The notes beneath the pieces were generated by a model. The model was not told the DNA's origin. It did not search any database and saw only the letters and a program-made list of their open reading frames with translations. Both the position numbers and the translations under genes were made by a program. Below are positions 45,801-56,806 of a DNA stretch of 64,000 nucleotides, piece after piece. The DNA is taken from positions 33,288,889 to 33,352,888 of the forward strand of contig OX243823.1 of assembly GCA_945859605.1 (NCBI GenBank). The letters are read 5' to 3'. Position 1 is the stretch's first letter. Every line of letters begins with the position of its first letter. Source of the stretch: Lumbricus rubellus (taxonomy: Eukaryota > Annelida > Clitellata > Crassiclitellata > Lumbricidae).

Positions 45801-47067
45801 CTACCACAACACATGTAGGCCATACAGTCCTCGTCATTATCTGTCCATACCATGAACTCACAAACCCCATCTGTCGCCATTAATTTCTTCGCAAAGTCTT
45901 TAATTGAAACTTAAGACACTGCTTCTCACATTGAAACTTAAGACACTGCTTCTCACATAACTTCACCTTAACTCTCATCACTCACCGTTCCAACTCGAAA
46001 GCATCATCCTCTTTGCCATTTGACTAAGTGCCAGCTTGACCCTTTGTATATTGACTCTCTTCTCTGTCCTTTCAATCTTTGTTTTTACAAATCGCCGATG
46101 AACCCTGACCCTAACCCTAACGGTTTCCTTATCCAAGTCTTTCGATGATAATGAAAGACAGATGTAGGTTAATAACAAACAAACCAGTTGTTCTTTTCTT
46201 ATGATAATATCAATTTTTCCAACTTCAATTAAAGGACTGCACAGCGTTGTGTCTACATTATCTTTGCTTTTAAAACAGGAGACAAAGATTTGGAAGCGAA
46301 GGTTGATGAACGTTTTCTGATGAGGATAAACATTTTCGGATGGACGGACGAGAACGAAAACGAAGAACATCTGGACGACAAGAATTACACAGCGCTTCCA
46401 GAAATTAAAGTGAGCGCAATATAAATTGAATTATAATAATCATGATCATCTGCTTCTTCATTTTCTGCTAAGACGAGAGCCCCCGAACCTGGAAATCACT
46501 TTTAAGAATTGAATTATGAGATTTTAGTGGTTGAACGCTGATAGCTGTAGCCTATTACTGTGATAAGAATAAGGTTAAAGATAACTAATGAGCCTATCAA
46601 TACAAAAGAGCAATAAGCTTACCAATAAGTTTAAATGATTCATTATAATAATATTTCACTGCAACTCTGTTTGATTAAATGCTTACTATAGTAATAAGGG
46701 AAGAGCTAGTCACATTGTATCAAAAACACTCTGATAGAAAATGTTATCAACGACGATGAAGATAATGATGATAATAGTAATAATAATTTGATATATTTAT
46801 AACAAAATAATAATAGAGTCAGTTACATATACCTCTTCAATACCTATCAGTTATCGGCTTTTTTTTGGTACCAAGGGCAAAACTTCTTTCACTATCCTGG
46901 TCTTACTTTGTTTCTTTCAGGGTCTGAATGGACAAGAAGATAATTTTCGTAAAGAAGTGAAGATGACGTCATCAAATGCATCTGAAAACCAAAATCACAA
47001 GGCAGTCAAATGCGATTCAATGAAAAGAACGGAAAACGGCTTATTACTAAAACAAGACGATCAATGA
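32254..47067 (+). CDS. Copy C: SLC5-family Na+-coupled solute symporter, complete
   Basis: Second complete SLC5 symporter, very similar to copy B through exon 14. Exons: 32254-32592, 34210-34278, 34706-34757, 35540-35607, 36099-36179, 36649-36722, 37157-37297, 37904-38039, 38442-38530, 38830-38942, 39463-39533, 41870-41956, 43301-43558, 45317-45428, 46279-46409, 46921-47067; 1968 nt, 655 aa, all with GT-AG and the same phases as B. Core marks are kept: [36 protein letters not shown] (Na2-site serines) and [16 protein letters not shown] sequons lie in exon 13. Exons 15-16 diverge from A and B ([10 protein letters not shown] instead of [10 protein letters not shown]). A small indel near the end shifts the last residues to [13 protein letters not shown] and moves the stop into sequence that is 3'UTR in B. 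A CAG acceptor at 32228 suggests a 5'UTR intron. Introns carry at least seven insertions but no splice site is damaged. Substrate unknown. Confidence 0.93.
32658..34027. mobile_element. Mariner-ended foldback element with repeated arms
   Basis: The ends CAGGGTGGGCCATAAAAAAG and, inverted, CAGGGTGGGCCAAAAAAAG (then TAATCCCCTACG on both) are flanked by TA. The arms are stacks of a unit of about 190 bp containing TTTTGACGATTC and ACACATGATGGC: about two on the left (32700-33090) and three inverted on the right (33410-34000). The centre is 33095-33410. No transposase is readable. Copy B has the empty site in the same intron (near 12820). Confidence 0.85.
34902..35124 (-). mobile_element. 5'-truncated LINE fragment, minus strand
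   Basis: The minus strand encodes an RT C-terminal tail: [15 protein letters not shown], a CxCG segment with [11 protein letters not shown], then [14 protein letters not shown] and a stop. An exact 11-bp target duplication, GGGTCGCTGTT, lies at 34891-34901 and 35125-35135. Absent from copy B, where the site near 13890-13905 is recognisable. Confidence 0.85.
35930..36003 (+). mobile_element. LINE 3' tail fragment, counterpart of 15470
   Basis: GGGAGCGCTTCTGATT, GAGGCGCTTTATGAATC and an ATACAATACAAT tail, in intron 4 of copy C. Confidence 0.6.
36159..36393 (+). repeat. Minisatellite grown from the exon 5 splice-donor region (copy C)
   Basis: About seven 33-38-bp units, each an altered copy of the exon 5 end plus donor. 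The first holds the real donor (GTCAAG/GTATCT, exon end 36179). Two later units keep donor-like AAG/GTATCC (near 36319) and AAG/GTAAAT (near 36382). Using those would add an in-frame stop, because the first unit ends in TGA in the exon frame. Confidence 0.82.
36782..36858. repeat. CAT triplet repeat in intron 6
   Basis: Nearly pure CAT; the same intron of copy B has a shorter, interrupted version (16344-16371). Confidence 0.9.
40057..41789 (+). mobile_element. LINE with inverted 5' segment (twin-priming structure)
   Basis: The + strand ORF 40589-41767 encodes the main part of a non-LTR reverse transcriptase: [28 protein letters not shown] (box A), [22 protein letters not shown] (box C), [10 protein letters not shown] and a final RPRTMLLDW. 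The preceding RT part ([27 protein letters not shown]) is on the opposite strand at about 40057-40559. The two segments share 19 bp of LINE sequence, CGAAAAGATTGCAGACAAA, once at each break. A 10-bp duplication, ATATAAATTT (40047-40056 and 41790-41799), brackets the whole. It lies in intron 11 of copy C and is absent from B. A frame slip at the junction and the missing 5' end make it inactive. Confidence 0.88.
41980..42058. repeat. GAT/GAC triplet repeat in intron 12
   Basis: Counterpart of 20297-20403, with a different GAC:GAT ratio. Confidence 0.85.
42129..42325 (+). mobile_element. tRNA-derived SINE in intron 12
   Basis: Head GGGGCGCGGTGGTGTAGTGG, box-B-like GGTTTAAATCC, body with GGCGTGAAACTCCGACGC, and end GAAGGGGCGATATAACAAG. 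Not present in copy B. Intron sequence to 42860 holds a TA microsatellite (42617-42650) and a C-run. Confidence 0.8.
42863..43261 (+). mobile_element. 5'-truncated LINE fragment
   Basis: Encodes an RT C-terminal tail ([46 protein letters not shown]) ending in an ACATG repeat. The target duplication AATTGCAT lies at 42855-42862 and 43262-43269. Intron 12 of copy B has the empty site near 20970-20985. Confidence 0.87.
43775..44060 (+). mobile_element. Decayed LINE 3' end with ATTACG tail, counterpart of 21490
   Basis: Decayed RT C-terminal region followed by GATTACGATTATTACAATTATG. Shared with copy B, so older than the duplication. Confidence 0.5.
44243..45124 (-). mobile_element. LINE fused to an SLC5 exon 15 fragment
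   Basis: Read on the minus strand: first about 80 bp (45041-45122) identical in type to the end of SLC5 intron 14 plus the first half of exon 15 (TTTTAAAACAG acceptor, then [12 protein letters not shown]); then directly a LINE RT part beginning TCNTLMI in frame with [11 protein letters not shown] box [37 protein letters not shown]; ending in AGAAC repeats. A short flank duplication, TAATAG, lies at 44237-44242 and 45125-45130 and encloses both parts. The LINE is frameshifted. Copy B has no such insertion. Confidence 0.8.
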
Positions 47068-47146
47068 TTAGCATAATTATTCTTATAATAGCATAATAAG
47101 CATATGGACCTACACGTTTAAATTTCATAATAAACCAACCCGATGA

Positions 47147-47152
47147 AATAAA
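47147..47152 (+). promoter_or_regulatory. Candidate poly(A) signal of copy C
   Basis: AATAAA in the conserved GATGAAATAAA block, 80 nt after the stop codon. Confidence 0.6.
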
Positions 47153-47167
47153 TGTCTTGCAACTGTA

Positions 47168-47510
47168 CAGGGAAGGATCCAGGGAGCCAATCGGGCCATG
47201 GCCCTCCCCTATTTAAAAATTGTATGGGACGTGGCCCCCCATTCGGTTTTAAATTAGCAATAGGTATAGGGGTGCCATGGCATATTGCCCCCCATTGAAA
47301 AATTGCATGGGACGTGCCCCCCCATTCGGTTTTCGGCCGGACGACTAAAGAAAGGTCATCAACTTTTTCTGGGGATGAAAAAGGTACTTTTCCCCTCAGC
47401 CAAACGGCGAATGACTAAAAAAGATTGACGAAAATTTTCCCTGCCTGTCCCAAGACCAAAGATTTTGCCCCCCCTCCCGCTCCCTTCGAACAGTTCTGTA
47501 TCCGCCACTG
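47168..47510. mobile_element. hAT-like MITE after copy C
   Basis: Begins CAGGGAAGGATCCAGG and ends TTCTGTATCCGCCACTG (partly inverted), with an exact 8-bp duplication CAACTGTA at 47160-47167 and 47511-47518. The interior repeats CATTCGGTTTT and GGGACGTGSCCCCCC. It sits 16 bp after the poly(A) signal. Confidence 0.85.
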
Positions 47511-47752
47511 CAACTGTACACGGTCCAATTGTGTCTAGAGAGTTTTAATGTTTGCGTTTCTGCAATCTGCATGTGACTTTCGACCTCACGTTTAAGATTA
47601 CACAGTGCGTCTGTAGGCCTATTGGGTCCGGGGTTGCAAGGTTACAATTACAATTACAGTTGCATTTGCAGTTTGCACTTAATATGGTCACGCTTACAAT
47701 TTAAACTTTGCTGGGATTGTAAAATCTTGATTACAATACCCGCTGTTATATA

Positions 47753-48772
47753 CAGGGTGGGCCAATAGGAATGCAACAACTTTGACGCCTTATAACTTGA
47801 ACAATTTTTATTCGAACATCTTAATCAATATACTAAATTGAAGGTAATTATCCATTCTACTACTGTGTAAAATCTTGCGCTGATATACGGCATCGTTTAA
47901 ATAAAAATATTGGTGCGACGCACACCTCTCAATTTTGAATGTAAATAATGAACATCATGGCGCCGCTCACGGAAGAGGATAGAATTTTAATCAGAATCTT
48001 AAGAGTAGAAAGCGAATACAAAGCACACCAGATGTTGATAGAATTCCCTTCTAGAAAATGGAATAAATATGCTCTACATCGATTGATTAAACAAATTGAT
48101 GCCACGGGAACGTCTAACAGCCGCAACTGTGGTCGCAAACGTTCTCCCGCCGGCGCATCGTTCACGTCATACGGTTGCCTATCTGAACGCTAACGTACCA
48201 GAGTTTATTGAACCGGAGAACTGGCCACCGAACAATCCGGATTTAAACCCGGTTGACTATTCGATATGGGGTTGTCTTCAGCAACTGGTCTATCGTGAAC
48301 CGATACGTGACGTTGAACATTTGAAAAAAATTGATTGTTTACTGCTGGGTTGAAATAACCCGAGCACTGGTGGACTCAGGTCACTCAGCCATCGATCAAT
48401 CATCAATGGTCGTCTCGTGTCCATGCTGTCATTATAGCACGTGGTGGACATATTGAATATTTGTTTGACTTATGATAAATTCACTCAAGATATGAATTGA
48501 TATTAATTGTTAGAACTAGTGATTGTTTAGAATTGAGTCATTGACATATTAAGTTTAAGACTTTTGTTTTTTTCTTGCAGTTTCATGGCAAAAAAGGGAC
48601 ATCGAACATTAATAGCATTATCTCAAAAAGTCGTAATAGTATCTCTTAGATATTTTGCAGATTGATAAAATGGATAATTATGTTCAATCTGATATATAGG
48701 ACAAGACGCTAAGATAAAAATTGCTTAGGTTATAAGGTGTCAAAGTTGTTGCATTCCTATTGGCCCACCCTG
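47753..48772 (+). mobile_element. Internally deleted mariner transposon
   Basis: Terminal repeats CAGGGTGGGCCAATAGGAAT, continuing through GCAACAACTTTGAC, are flanked by TA. The + strand encodes an N-terminal helix-turn-helix segment (TEEDRILIRILRVESEY and KYALHRLIKQIDATG, from 47948) and, in another frame, the C-terminal catalytic segment NWPPNNPDLNPVDYSIWG (about 48220-48270). The middle, with the first catalytic Asp residues, is missing. Defective. Confidence 0.9.
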
Positions 48773-49252
48773 TATATAGGCCTAATTATGGTTGATAACC
48801 ATATCGTCTTATTCGGTAAGTAGCCGAAGTTATAAGATGCATACGAAACGGTAAAGCATAGCGATGTAAAGTAGTGCTATCCATGTCAAGGTATAGGCTC
48901 TTTGCTGAAAACAATAAGTTGGAAAAACAACCTGGAAGATCTGCAAAAAATCTGTCACTTTGCTCAGAAATAAGGGAGACTCTGAGCAGTTGAATCAACC
49001 ATGCACATTTATTTCACCCCAATACGCCTGGGTAGACTAGATTCAAGCTGGGAATAAAAGTTAAATCCGCCTCACATATCGGGCCCCTGTGGATTAAGTG
49101 GTATGTTCTTAAAGCAGTGCAAAAAGTTGGGCCGAACAGAAGGCTGTTCCATTTTCGATTAGCCGTAAACTGAGCAAGTTGCAGCTGTACATGTACATGT
49201 AGGTTATTAATTTTGACAACAAAGAAAGAACATGCAAAACATGCGTACATGT
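48773..49252. other. C-D intergenic DNA, nothing recognised
   Basis: No open frame with family motifs, no repeat ends, and only an ACATGTACATGTA run near 49190. Confidence 0.5.
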
Positions 49253-49475
49253 ATGTTTGTATGTGCACTTGTTATAGCGCCTCTTCAAGCTCCTCTACTC
49301 AGAGGCACTCCCGAATGCAGAGCGGACACTGCATCGAAGTTTCACGCCGAAGCGCCGAGCAATAATATGAGTGTATAATAGGACTTGCCCATGGTCCTTA
49401 CGCGGCGAGGTTGATTCGAACGTCGAACCTTCCGGCTTCAAGGCAACGACGCCACCACTACACCACTGCGACCCA
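49253..49475 (-). mobile_element. tRNA-derived SINE
   Basis: Minus-strand copy with GCAGTGGTGTAGTGGTGG head, TTCGAATCAACC and GGGGCGCTATAACAAG-type end. Not shared with the other intergenic regions. Confidence 0.8.
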
Positions 49476-50837
49476 CGTATACACCTTTCTTCTTTCTCTC
49501 TCTCACAGCTCCGAAGAGGTGAGTTATTTTTTGACAATTGTGTAGGCCTACTGTGATTATTTTGTCGTTGAACTCTCTGACGGTTGTTCTCCGATGTTCA
49601 CGTAGCGCTTATGCAGACAATAAAGTGCATGCTTACTCATTTGGTTACGTGCATCTTTGTGACTTTCTCGTCATCCTCTTGAGGATATCCTTAATGGACT
49701 ATTTCCCTCCCCTCCACTTTGCCGGCTGATGCGGGCTTGACAAGACTTTTCATATTATTTAATAGGTAACATCATTTTATGACGACCGTAAAAACTTTAC
49801 AAACTTTCTGTTCGGACCTAATAATAGGCAAAGGCCGTCAAGTTTATATTGCTACAACCTGGCACGGATACTGTACAGGGACCTTGAGCTGTGTTTTTTT
49901 CTCTCTCTGAATAAACAAGTTTGAATTGAATTAGCAAATCTTTCACTCGCATGTTGGCACCGGCCTCTGTTCAATCAATCAATCAATCAATCAGAATTTG
50001 TATAGCGCCCCTTCAAGGTACCTACTCAGAGGCGATCCCGACAGCGAACAAGCGAAAACAAAGTCTTCAACAGTTTGTGAAATTGTTTGTCATAGGCTCT
50101 CGTAAAACTTGGGTTTCATACTCCTCCTCCTCCTTCACTGACAAAATGTCATGCGCTATTATATTGCATGTAGATTAACGAATCTCTGTGTATGACTGTA
50201 GGCTATGTGCTTTATTGACGGCATTCTTAGAAAGTCCCAATTATACCTCTGTGCACACGGATGTCAGTGTAGGGCATGATACACTATAATAGTCAATCAG
50301 TTACTTACGCTTGGCCTTTTGATATTAACGCTCAATAAAGTCGTAACATTTACTTCCATGCTTGCATTTTGCATGCTGCTCTGTAGGCAACCATCTTAAA
50401 TTATTGCTGAGACAAATTACAAATTCAAGGATTCATAGATAACTAATAAAATCGTGGCTTTTTCTGGCGGCTACGTCTAGGCCATCCAATCGTAACTTTA
50501 GCTGAAATCTTGCTCGTTGGTGTTTTATTAACACTTGAGTCCGTCAATAAGGCAATTTCCTGTATGTAAGTTGAGCGGAAATGTTTCTTATAAAACAACT
50601 CAACGAATTCTGAAAGCTTTCGTCCTGACTTCGTGTCCATTCTCCTCGCAATTAACCGCTTAGATAGTCAACTGTTCGCTCTGTCTTGTGGGTGTGTCGA
50701 AACAACGCACAGCAACGACTATTAGACACTCTTGCGGTAAGATCGAATTTTTGATTGATTGGTTGCTTGTTTGATACTATTAAAGACAATGAAATTAAAT
50801 ATATTGAAATTGATGACGACGATTCGTAATGACCATG
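49476..50837. other. C-D intergenic DNA with SINE scrap, no gene seen
   Basis: Contains an AATC microsatellite (49974-49993) joined to a SINE 3' scrap (TATAGCGCCCCTTCAAGG, near 50005). A minus-strand open frame (50640-50443, 65 codons, basic end) matches no family I know and has no coding partner. Nothing else is recognised. Confidence 0.5.
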
Positions 50838-51268
50838 TTGATAATTATGATGACGATGATAGTGATGATGATGATGATGATGATGATGATGACGATGATG
50901 GTTATGATGGTGGTGGTAATGGCGGTGGTAATGGTGGTGGTGGTTAAGGTGTTGTGGGGGTGGTAATGTTGGAGGTGGTGGTGGTTATGGTGGTGGTGGT
51001 GGTGGAGCTAGTGCTGGTAATGCTGGTGGTATTGGTGGTGGTGGTGCTGGTGGTGGTGGTGTTGGTGGTGGTTACGTGGTGGTGGTGATGACGAAGACGG
51101 TGATGATGGAGATACTGATGGCGATAATGGTAGTAAAAGTAGTTGTAGTTGTAGTAGAAGAAGAAGCTGTGGTAAAAGATGTAGTTATAGTTTCAGTAGC
51201 AGCAGTGGACATAATTTCAGTGGATATAGTAGCAGTAGTTGTAGTAATAATAGTAGTACCACACTTTT

Positions 51269-51331
<63 letters not shown>

Positions 51332-51402
51332 AACTACTACTATACTGCTTATTCTATTCCTACTGCTTCCATTACTACATCTACTACTACTACTACTCAA
51401 CT
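50838..51402. repeat. Composite triplet-repeat tract upstream of copy D
   Basis: In order: GAT (50850-50900), GGT (50910-51085), GTA/GAA (51130-51255), then ACT (51268-51400). Copies B and C have no such tract before exon 1, so the copy D upstream region has been rebuilt. Confidence 0.9.
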
Positions 51403-52024
51403 TAACGCTGATCTGAAACTGTATCATGTTATGTTTTTTTTTCTCATGGGAGCAATAACAAAACCTATGTTATGTTATGTTACTACTACTACAGCTGCTA
51501 CTACAACTACTACTAGTACTGAAACACATTTCACTGCAGGTAAATTCTACAGTATTCGGGGCAATGGATTCGCACTTGAAATGGCCGGACTATCTGATAT
51601 TGGTCGGATTCCTGGTCATCTCTCTTTCCATCGGAGTCTACCATTCGCTGACAGGAGGTCGACAGAAGACGACCGCTGAGTTCATCATGGCAAATAGAAA
51701 GCTCAAAGTTATACCGACGGCCATTTCGTTGCTCCTCTCCTTCGTGACGGCCAACATGTTGCTCGGAATGACGGCAGAGATGTACTGCTATGGAATTCAG
51801 TACCTCATCTTCTGTGTCATCGCTGCACCGTTGGCTTTTTTCTTCGTCGAACGCTTCATTGTTCCGTGGCTCTATCCGCTGAAGTTGGTCAGCGTCTTTC
51901 ATGTAAGTCAACACTTTCTACTTTCCTTCGTAACCTCTCTGTAACTTTTTATCATTATTTTGACATAGCGTTTAGTTGCGATATTTTCGTATGGCATCCT
52001 AATGCAGCGGTCAGCCTTTGTGTT

Positions 52025-52230
52025 TGTTTGTATGTGCACTTGTTATAGCGCCCCTTCAAGCTCATCTACTCAGAGGCGCTTCCGAATGCAGAGTGGACAC
52101 TGCATAGGAGTTTCACGCTGAAGCGCTAAGCAATAATTGTGAGTGAAGGACTTGCCCAAGGTCCTTACGCGGCGAGGTGGATTCGAACCTCGAACCTTCC
52201 GGCTCCAAGGCAACCAATACACCACCGCGT
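52025..52230 (-). mobile_element. tRNA-derived SINE in intron 1 of copy D
   Basis: Minus-strand copy with TTCGAATCCACCTC box B, CCTTGGGCAAGTCCTTCACTC and a GGGGCGCTATAACAAGTGC end. Confidence 0.83.
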
Positions 52231-52486
52231 GGTGCTTACATGTAGATTTTCGGACGGATCATTAGGCCTATGCGTCTACCATGCACCATCGAACAATAAT
52301 AATTAGACTCGATTTCCTCAATTAATTCCAACCATTTCCAATGATCATCATCTACTAAAAAGCTATTCGGTTGTCCTTTGAACGCATTTCGACGATGCAG
52401 AGCCTAGATCTTCCTGTGGTCGAACCAACTATACATGGAATAGTAGACTATCTGTGTCATGTTTGTTTGGTTGTTTGTTTGTACAT

Positions 52487-53380
52487 GTATGTGCACTTGT
52501 TATAGCGCCCCATCAAGTTCCCTACACTCAAAGGCGCTCCCGACTACAAAGCGGACGCTGCATCGGAGTTTCACGCCGAAGCGCTAAACAAATTAAAATA
52601 TCGTCGCCTGAGGATTATCTTGTCGTATGTCCACTTTTGTGAATTCCGAGAAAAACGAGTTTTAAGTTTCGCAACTTTGGACGCCAAAAATAAAATATCC
52701 AGTGCAATAAAACTTCAAGGAAAGACGTCATATTAAAGCATCGACATTAATTAAAGAATGTTGCACAAAAATTAAACTGAAACTTAGAATGGTTTTTGTG
52801 AAATTTAGGAAAATGTTGTATAAAAATGGATTTAAATCAATTGCAAGTCATCCTGACGTGAGAATTTTTAAAAAAAATATGAAATAATAAATAAAGCAAT
52901 ATACAATCAATTGCGACTATGTTCGTTTCAATTTTCGCAAGTTTAATACCATTTTTAAATAAAAGAATGTTTTTTATTCTCTGGACATACGACACTATGA
53001 TACCATGAAGTGTGCAGTGTATAATGTCGTATCTCCTTATCGTCCAATCAGCGACGAGCTTTCTCTGGACATACGACAATGCACTTTTAAACCGTGAATG
53101 CGGTACTGGAGATACAACAGAAAATTACTTACTAAATTGGAGATACGACAATGCAATCCTGTATCATGGACATACGACAGGTAGTTTTTGTTGAATATCT
53201 TTAAAACGACTTGTCGTATCTCCTAACGGTTAACAGTGAAGAAAGATAAACAATTTTTTGCTACAAAACAAGTCTAAACTCGATTTTGAAAAAAATGGAC
53301 ATACGACAAGATAATCCTCAGGCGACGCAATTGCGAGTGAAGGACTTGCCCGAGGTTCCAACCCGGCGACTGAGGGTGTC
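52487..53380 (-). mobile_element. SINE split by a MITE
   Basis: The 3' body (52487-52601: GCACTTGTTATAGCGCC to GCCGAAGCGCT) and the following part (53328-53380: CAATTGCGAGTGAAGGAC, CTTGCCCGAGG) are contiguous in other SINE copies; the element 52602-53327 lies between them. The tRNA-like head is eroded. Confidence 0.75.
52602..53327. mobile_element. MITE with perfect 32-bp inverted ends and repeated GGACATACGAC
   Basis: Both ends read CGTCGCCTGAGGATTATC inward, continuing TTGTCGTATGTCCA, a perfect 32-bp inverted match. The motif GGACATACGAC or GGAGATACGAC recurs at least five more times inside (for example near 52980, 53064, 53142, 53170 and 53215), in both orientations. No ORF of note. I could not fix a target duplication. 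It inserted into a SINE. Confidence 0.82.
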
Positions 53381-55250
53381 TTACTTAGGGATTGTACATG
53401 CACTTTCTTATAACGACCTTGAAAGTTTCTATTTTTCCCCGTTGTAACTAGCGTCCTTGAATAACTATCTTTCTATATGCGTGTTATTTAAACGAATGCT
53501 TGAACAAAATTACCGGATGCATGCGCAAGCAATAGTAGGCTACTACCCATTGCAACAGAGCAGATTGATGCGGCGTTTTTGCATTGTATAAGCTTACCTT
53601 TCGCCACTTGACCGTATTTTACAATCTACTGCTTGCATATAATAACAATGAAAAGAAAGAAAGTTTTCGTATATGAATTATGCTTTTTCAAGTTATAGCA
53701 AGAGATTCAACTTAGAGTTGTGTTCGTTAGCTGATCTAACTGATCCTTTCGTCGATTGGAGAAAATGCCAGTGTAGAGTCGTTTTGTGTTTTAGTATTTG
53801 GAAAAGCGATTCATGTCAAAGAGCGTCAGGATACTTGGAGCTTCGATGGGAATCATTTCAGGGGTAAATGCAATGTCGTAGCTAGCTGTTCATGGGTCCG
53901 TGTGCAGAGCTCCTACATGAGCCTCTTGTGCAGAGCTCTCACATGGGCCCATTTTTTGTTTTCAAGACTGGTAGGACATCCTTGCGTTATGGCGATCAAG
54001 ATCACAAAAACTAATCAATGGCATCTGCTGTTAACACAAGCGACGAACAGTAAAATTGGAACGAGGTAAAGAATTAGAGAGATAAATAAAAGTTTAATTA
54101 TACTAAAGTGTTATAAATGTAACTCGGTTGTGCCTTTTGACCGAGGGTTGCAGGTTCTGGGTTATATATCTTTAGCCATTGCATGACGACCTTGGGCAAG
54201 TTGCTCACCCATAATTATTGTCTCCGTTGAAGGCAAAGCTAGTTTCAAGTGTTCATAGTGTTTAGGCCTATGATAATACATAATTATCGAAACAACGTAG
54301 CCTATAACATTGATATTACTAACTCTTGCAATGTCTTTTCGATGGCTATAAACCAGGATTTTGATTTTGACTCAAATTTTGTTTTGAGATTTTCAATTAT
54401 TAAAATAAACACTTAGGCCTATCTGTTTTGATTGCAGGTGCTGTTCATGGGAGTGGCTATGTACGCACCATCAGCAGCTCTGGAGTCTGGTAATTATTGC
54501 CAATAATATTATTATACTATTGATTGTTCTCCAACTCTAGCCTATCTATTCTCATCGTCATGGTCACCGTCATTACCCCCATGGAAACACTAGATGTCAC
54601 TGTCATAAATGTTACTGCCACTTTCTTCGTAATAGGCCTATACGTCACAGTAAAACACTGGTCTTGTTCGTAAAATCTACCATCAAATTATTGTAAAAAT
54701 ATATATACTGAAGACAATAATTATAATCAGTGTGTGTGTGTGTGTATGTATTCTTTACCTAGCCGTTGGTTTGCCAATTGCCGTTTCGATTCCTGTCATG
54801 GCCGTCGTATCGGTGGTATAATTATACAGCTCTCGTGAGTACAACCACTACACTAGGAACTACATATAGGTTAGGATAGCGTACGCTGAATTATTGTTGT
54901 TCCTGATTATAATAATCTCTTCTGTCTTCCGTTGCTTTTCACAAAATAATCCTGTCCTGACTCCTCATCTTCGCTCGCCCCCTCGCCATTTCAACTCTCA
55001 GCATCACCCACCTTAGCCGTCCGTCTGTCTGCCAGCATGCCTGCCTTACTCTCCAGACATTGACCCGCTGACTATGGATTTTGTTTTTATTAAGCGCCAG
55101 TGAATATAATTCTGGTTTCCGCAACTTTGCTTTTATGGGCGTTGAAGAATTCTCGAGATTATGATCACAGTATTATTTACGAATTTTCCTATGATGACGG
55201 CATACCGTATTATATTAAGCGGACCTGCTTTAGTATTTAAGCTATCTACA

Positions 55251-56806
55251 TCAGGCGCGGATTTAGAGGGGGCGGAGCCGGCGTACGCCCCCCCTAAACC
55301 TGCCGAACTGACATAAAACTAATATAATCGCAATTTGGGAATAGGATGTTTGAAGTAGCTGGACCGGCAGAATGGAGCTATCTTACCGGAACTCTCTTAC
55401 CTACTTACCTGAGTTGCTAGCAGACGTTACCCACGTGACCAATGAATTTTGCCGTGACGTCATTCACAAAGTTCATGTACAGACAAAATTTACGTAAATA
55501 AAAATTGGTCAATTAAAAAATATGTCGAGTGGTCCACTGGTCCGCCGTCAAAACGGCTTAAACAAGCAGTTTTATCATTCGCGAATAAGCCGACTGCCGT
55601 TGGTAAGACTTAAGCCTATCTTAGGCCTAAATCTCAAAAGATGGCATATGATTATCATTATAATTTTGAAATTCGTCGTGCCTATTATAGCTGCCGAAAG
55701 CGTTCAGCTGCCGATATTATGGACAAAAGCAAATCCATGATATAGAACTAAGCCTACTCCAGGGCTTAAAGTGTGGCAGGACGGTCATGGACGGCATCCT
55801 GGCACTTATTTTTGAGGCAGAACGCCGTCCTATGACTTATGTGGCCAGCACGGTCATCCATGACTGCATGGACGGCGTCCATGCAGTTACGGACGACCCG
55901 CCATGATTGCCTAAAAATGGCTCCATTTGAGGTCGACACAGCCAAAAATGCGCTGGTCGCTGGGGCTCCGCCCCAGACCCCGCTGGGGCAGCTTACGGTA
56001 AAGACAAAGCAAAACCTTTCTCTTTTACAATAGCCTAACATTTTGATTTTTATTGTTATCCTGGTAGCTTGCGACACTGAAAAACGACTTATTCTTGAAG
56101 TTTTCGCGACTATATCGTTCACAAATTGCTGGCAAACAAGAGCTAAAATGGCTCCATTTGAGGTCGACACGGCCAAAAATGTGCTGGTCGCTGGGGCTCC
56201 GCCCCAGACCCCGCTGGGGGAGCTTATGACGCTCCCCCCCAGGCCCCCTAGTCGGGACGGGCTTCGTGCCTTCGGCACTCGCAACTTCGCGCCTTCGCGC
56301 CGCCATTGACGACCAATTACAATACAGCGTCCTGGCACTTCTTTTTTGCACTTTAAGCCCTGGCCTACTCATATAATCATTCTCTTAACGCTCAGTGGCG
56401 TGCGGTCCATGGATGAGGCGCATCAACATTGTGACAAGGACATCAAGTTAGACATCGATGACATTAGGCCTGTCAATGCCTACGCCAGAAAGCATCCAAG
56501 GAGAATGACACTGCTTAATCCACTGGCATGTGACACTTAATTATTTCCTTTTTGGATCAAGGGTTGCATGATCAAACCCGATAACTGATTTATAATCGTT
56601 TCACTGTTAACCTTCAGTGGAGACCAGTGGTTTTATATGAGAAACTATATATTTTTTAAGTTCCATAACATTTTCTATAAGAAGGATCATTATAGGTTTG
56701 CGTGATCTAATTTCATATATATAGACCCTATATATATTTATTTATTTACGGGATTGGATTGGTAGTATTTACGCCCCCCCCCCCTAACCAGAAATCCTGG
56801 ATCCGC
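55251..56806. mobile_element. Possible outer hAT-like element in intron 4 of copy D
   Basis: Left CAGGCGCGGATTTAG followed by a G-run, and right CTGGATCCGCCTCTG preceded by a C-run, look like inverted hAT ends. The flanking octamers do not match, so these may be ends of two different elements. It encloses the well-supported element 55760-56362. Confidence 0.35.
55760..56362. mobile_element. hAT-like MITE, CAGGGCTTAAAGTG family, long copy
   Basis: The ends CAGGGCTTAAAGTG and CACTTTAAGCCCTG are perfectly inverted, with an 8-bp duplication GCCTACTC (55752-55759 and 56363-56370). It contains an 80-bp direct repeat (about 55914-55995 and 56147-56225) with CTCCATTTGAGGTCGACAC and GGGGCTCCGCCCCAGACCCC. 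A short relative is at 62418-62597. Confidence 0.88.

Noticed and set aside
46100..46125. Telomere-like CCCTAACCCTAAC
   Set aside because: Only two units, inside intron 14 of copy C; too short to mean anything.
50443..50640. 65-codon minus-strand ORF between C and D
   Set aside because: No recognised motif, no splice partners, and length expected by chance; noted only as unassigned.
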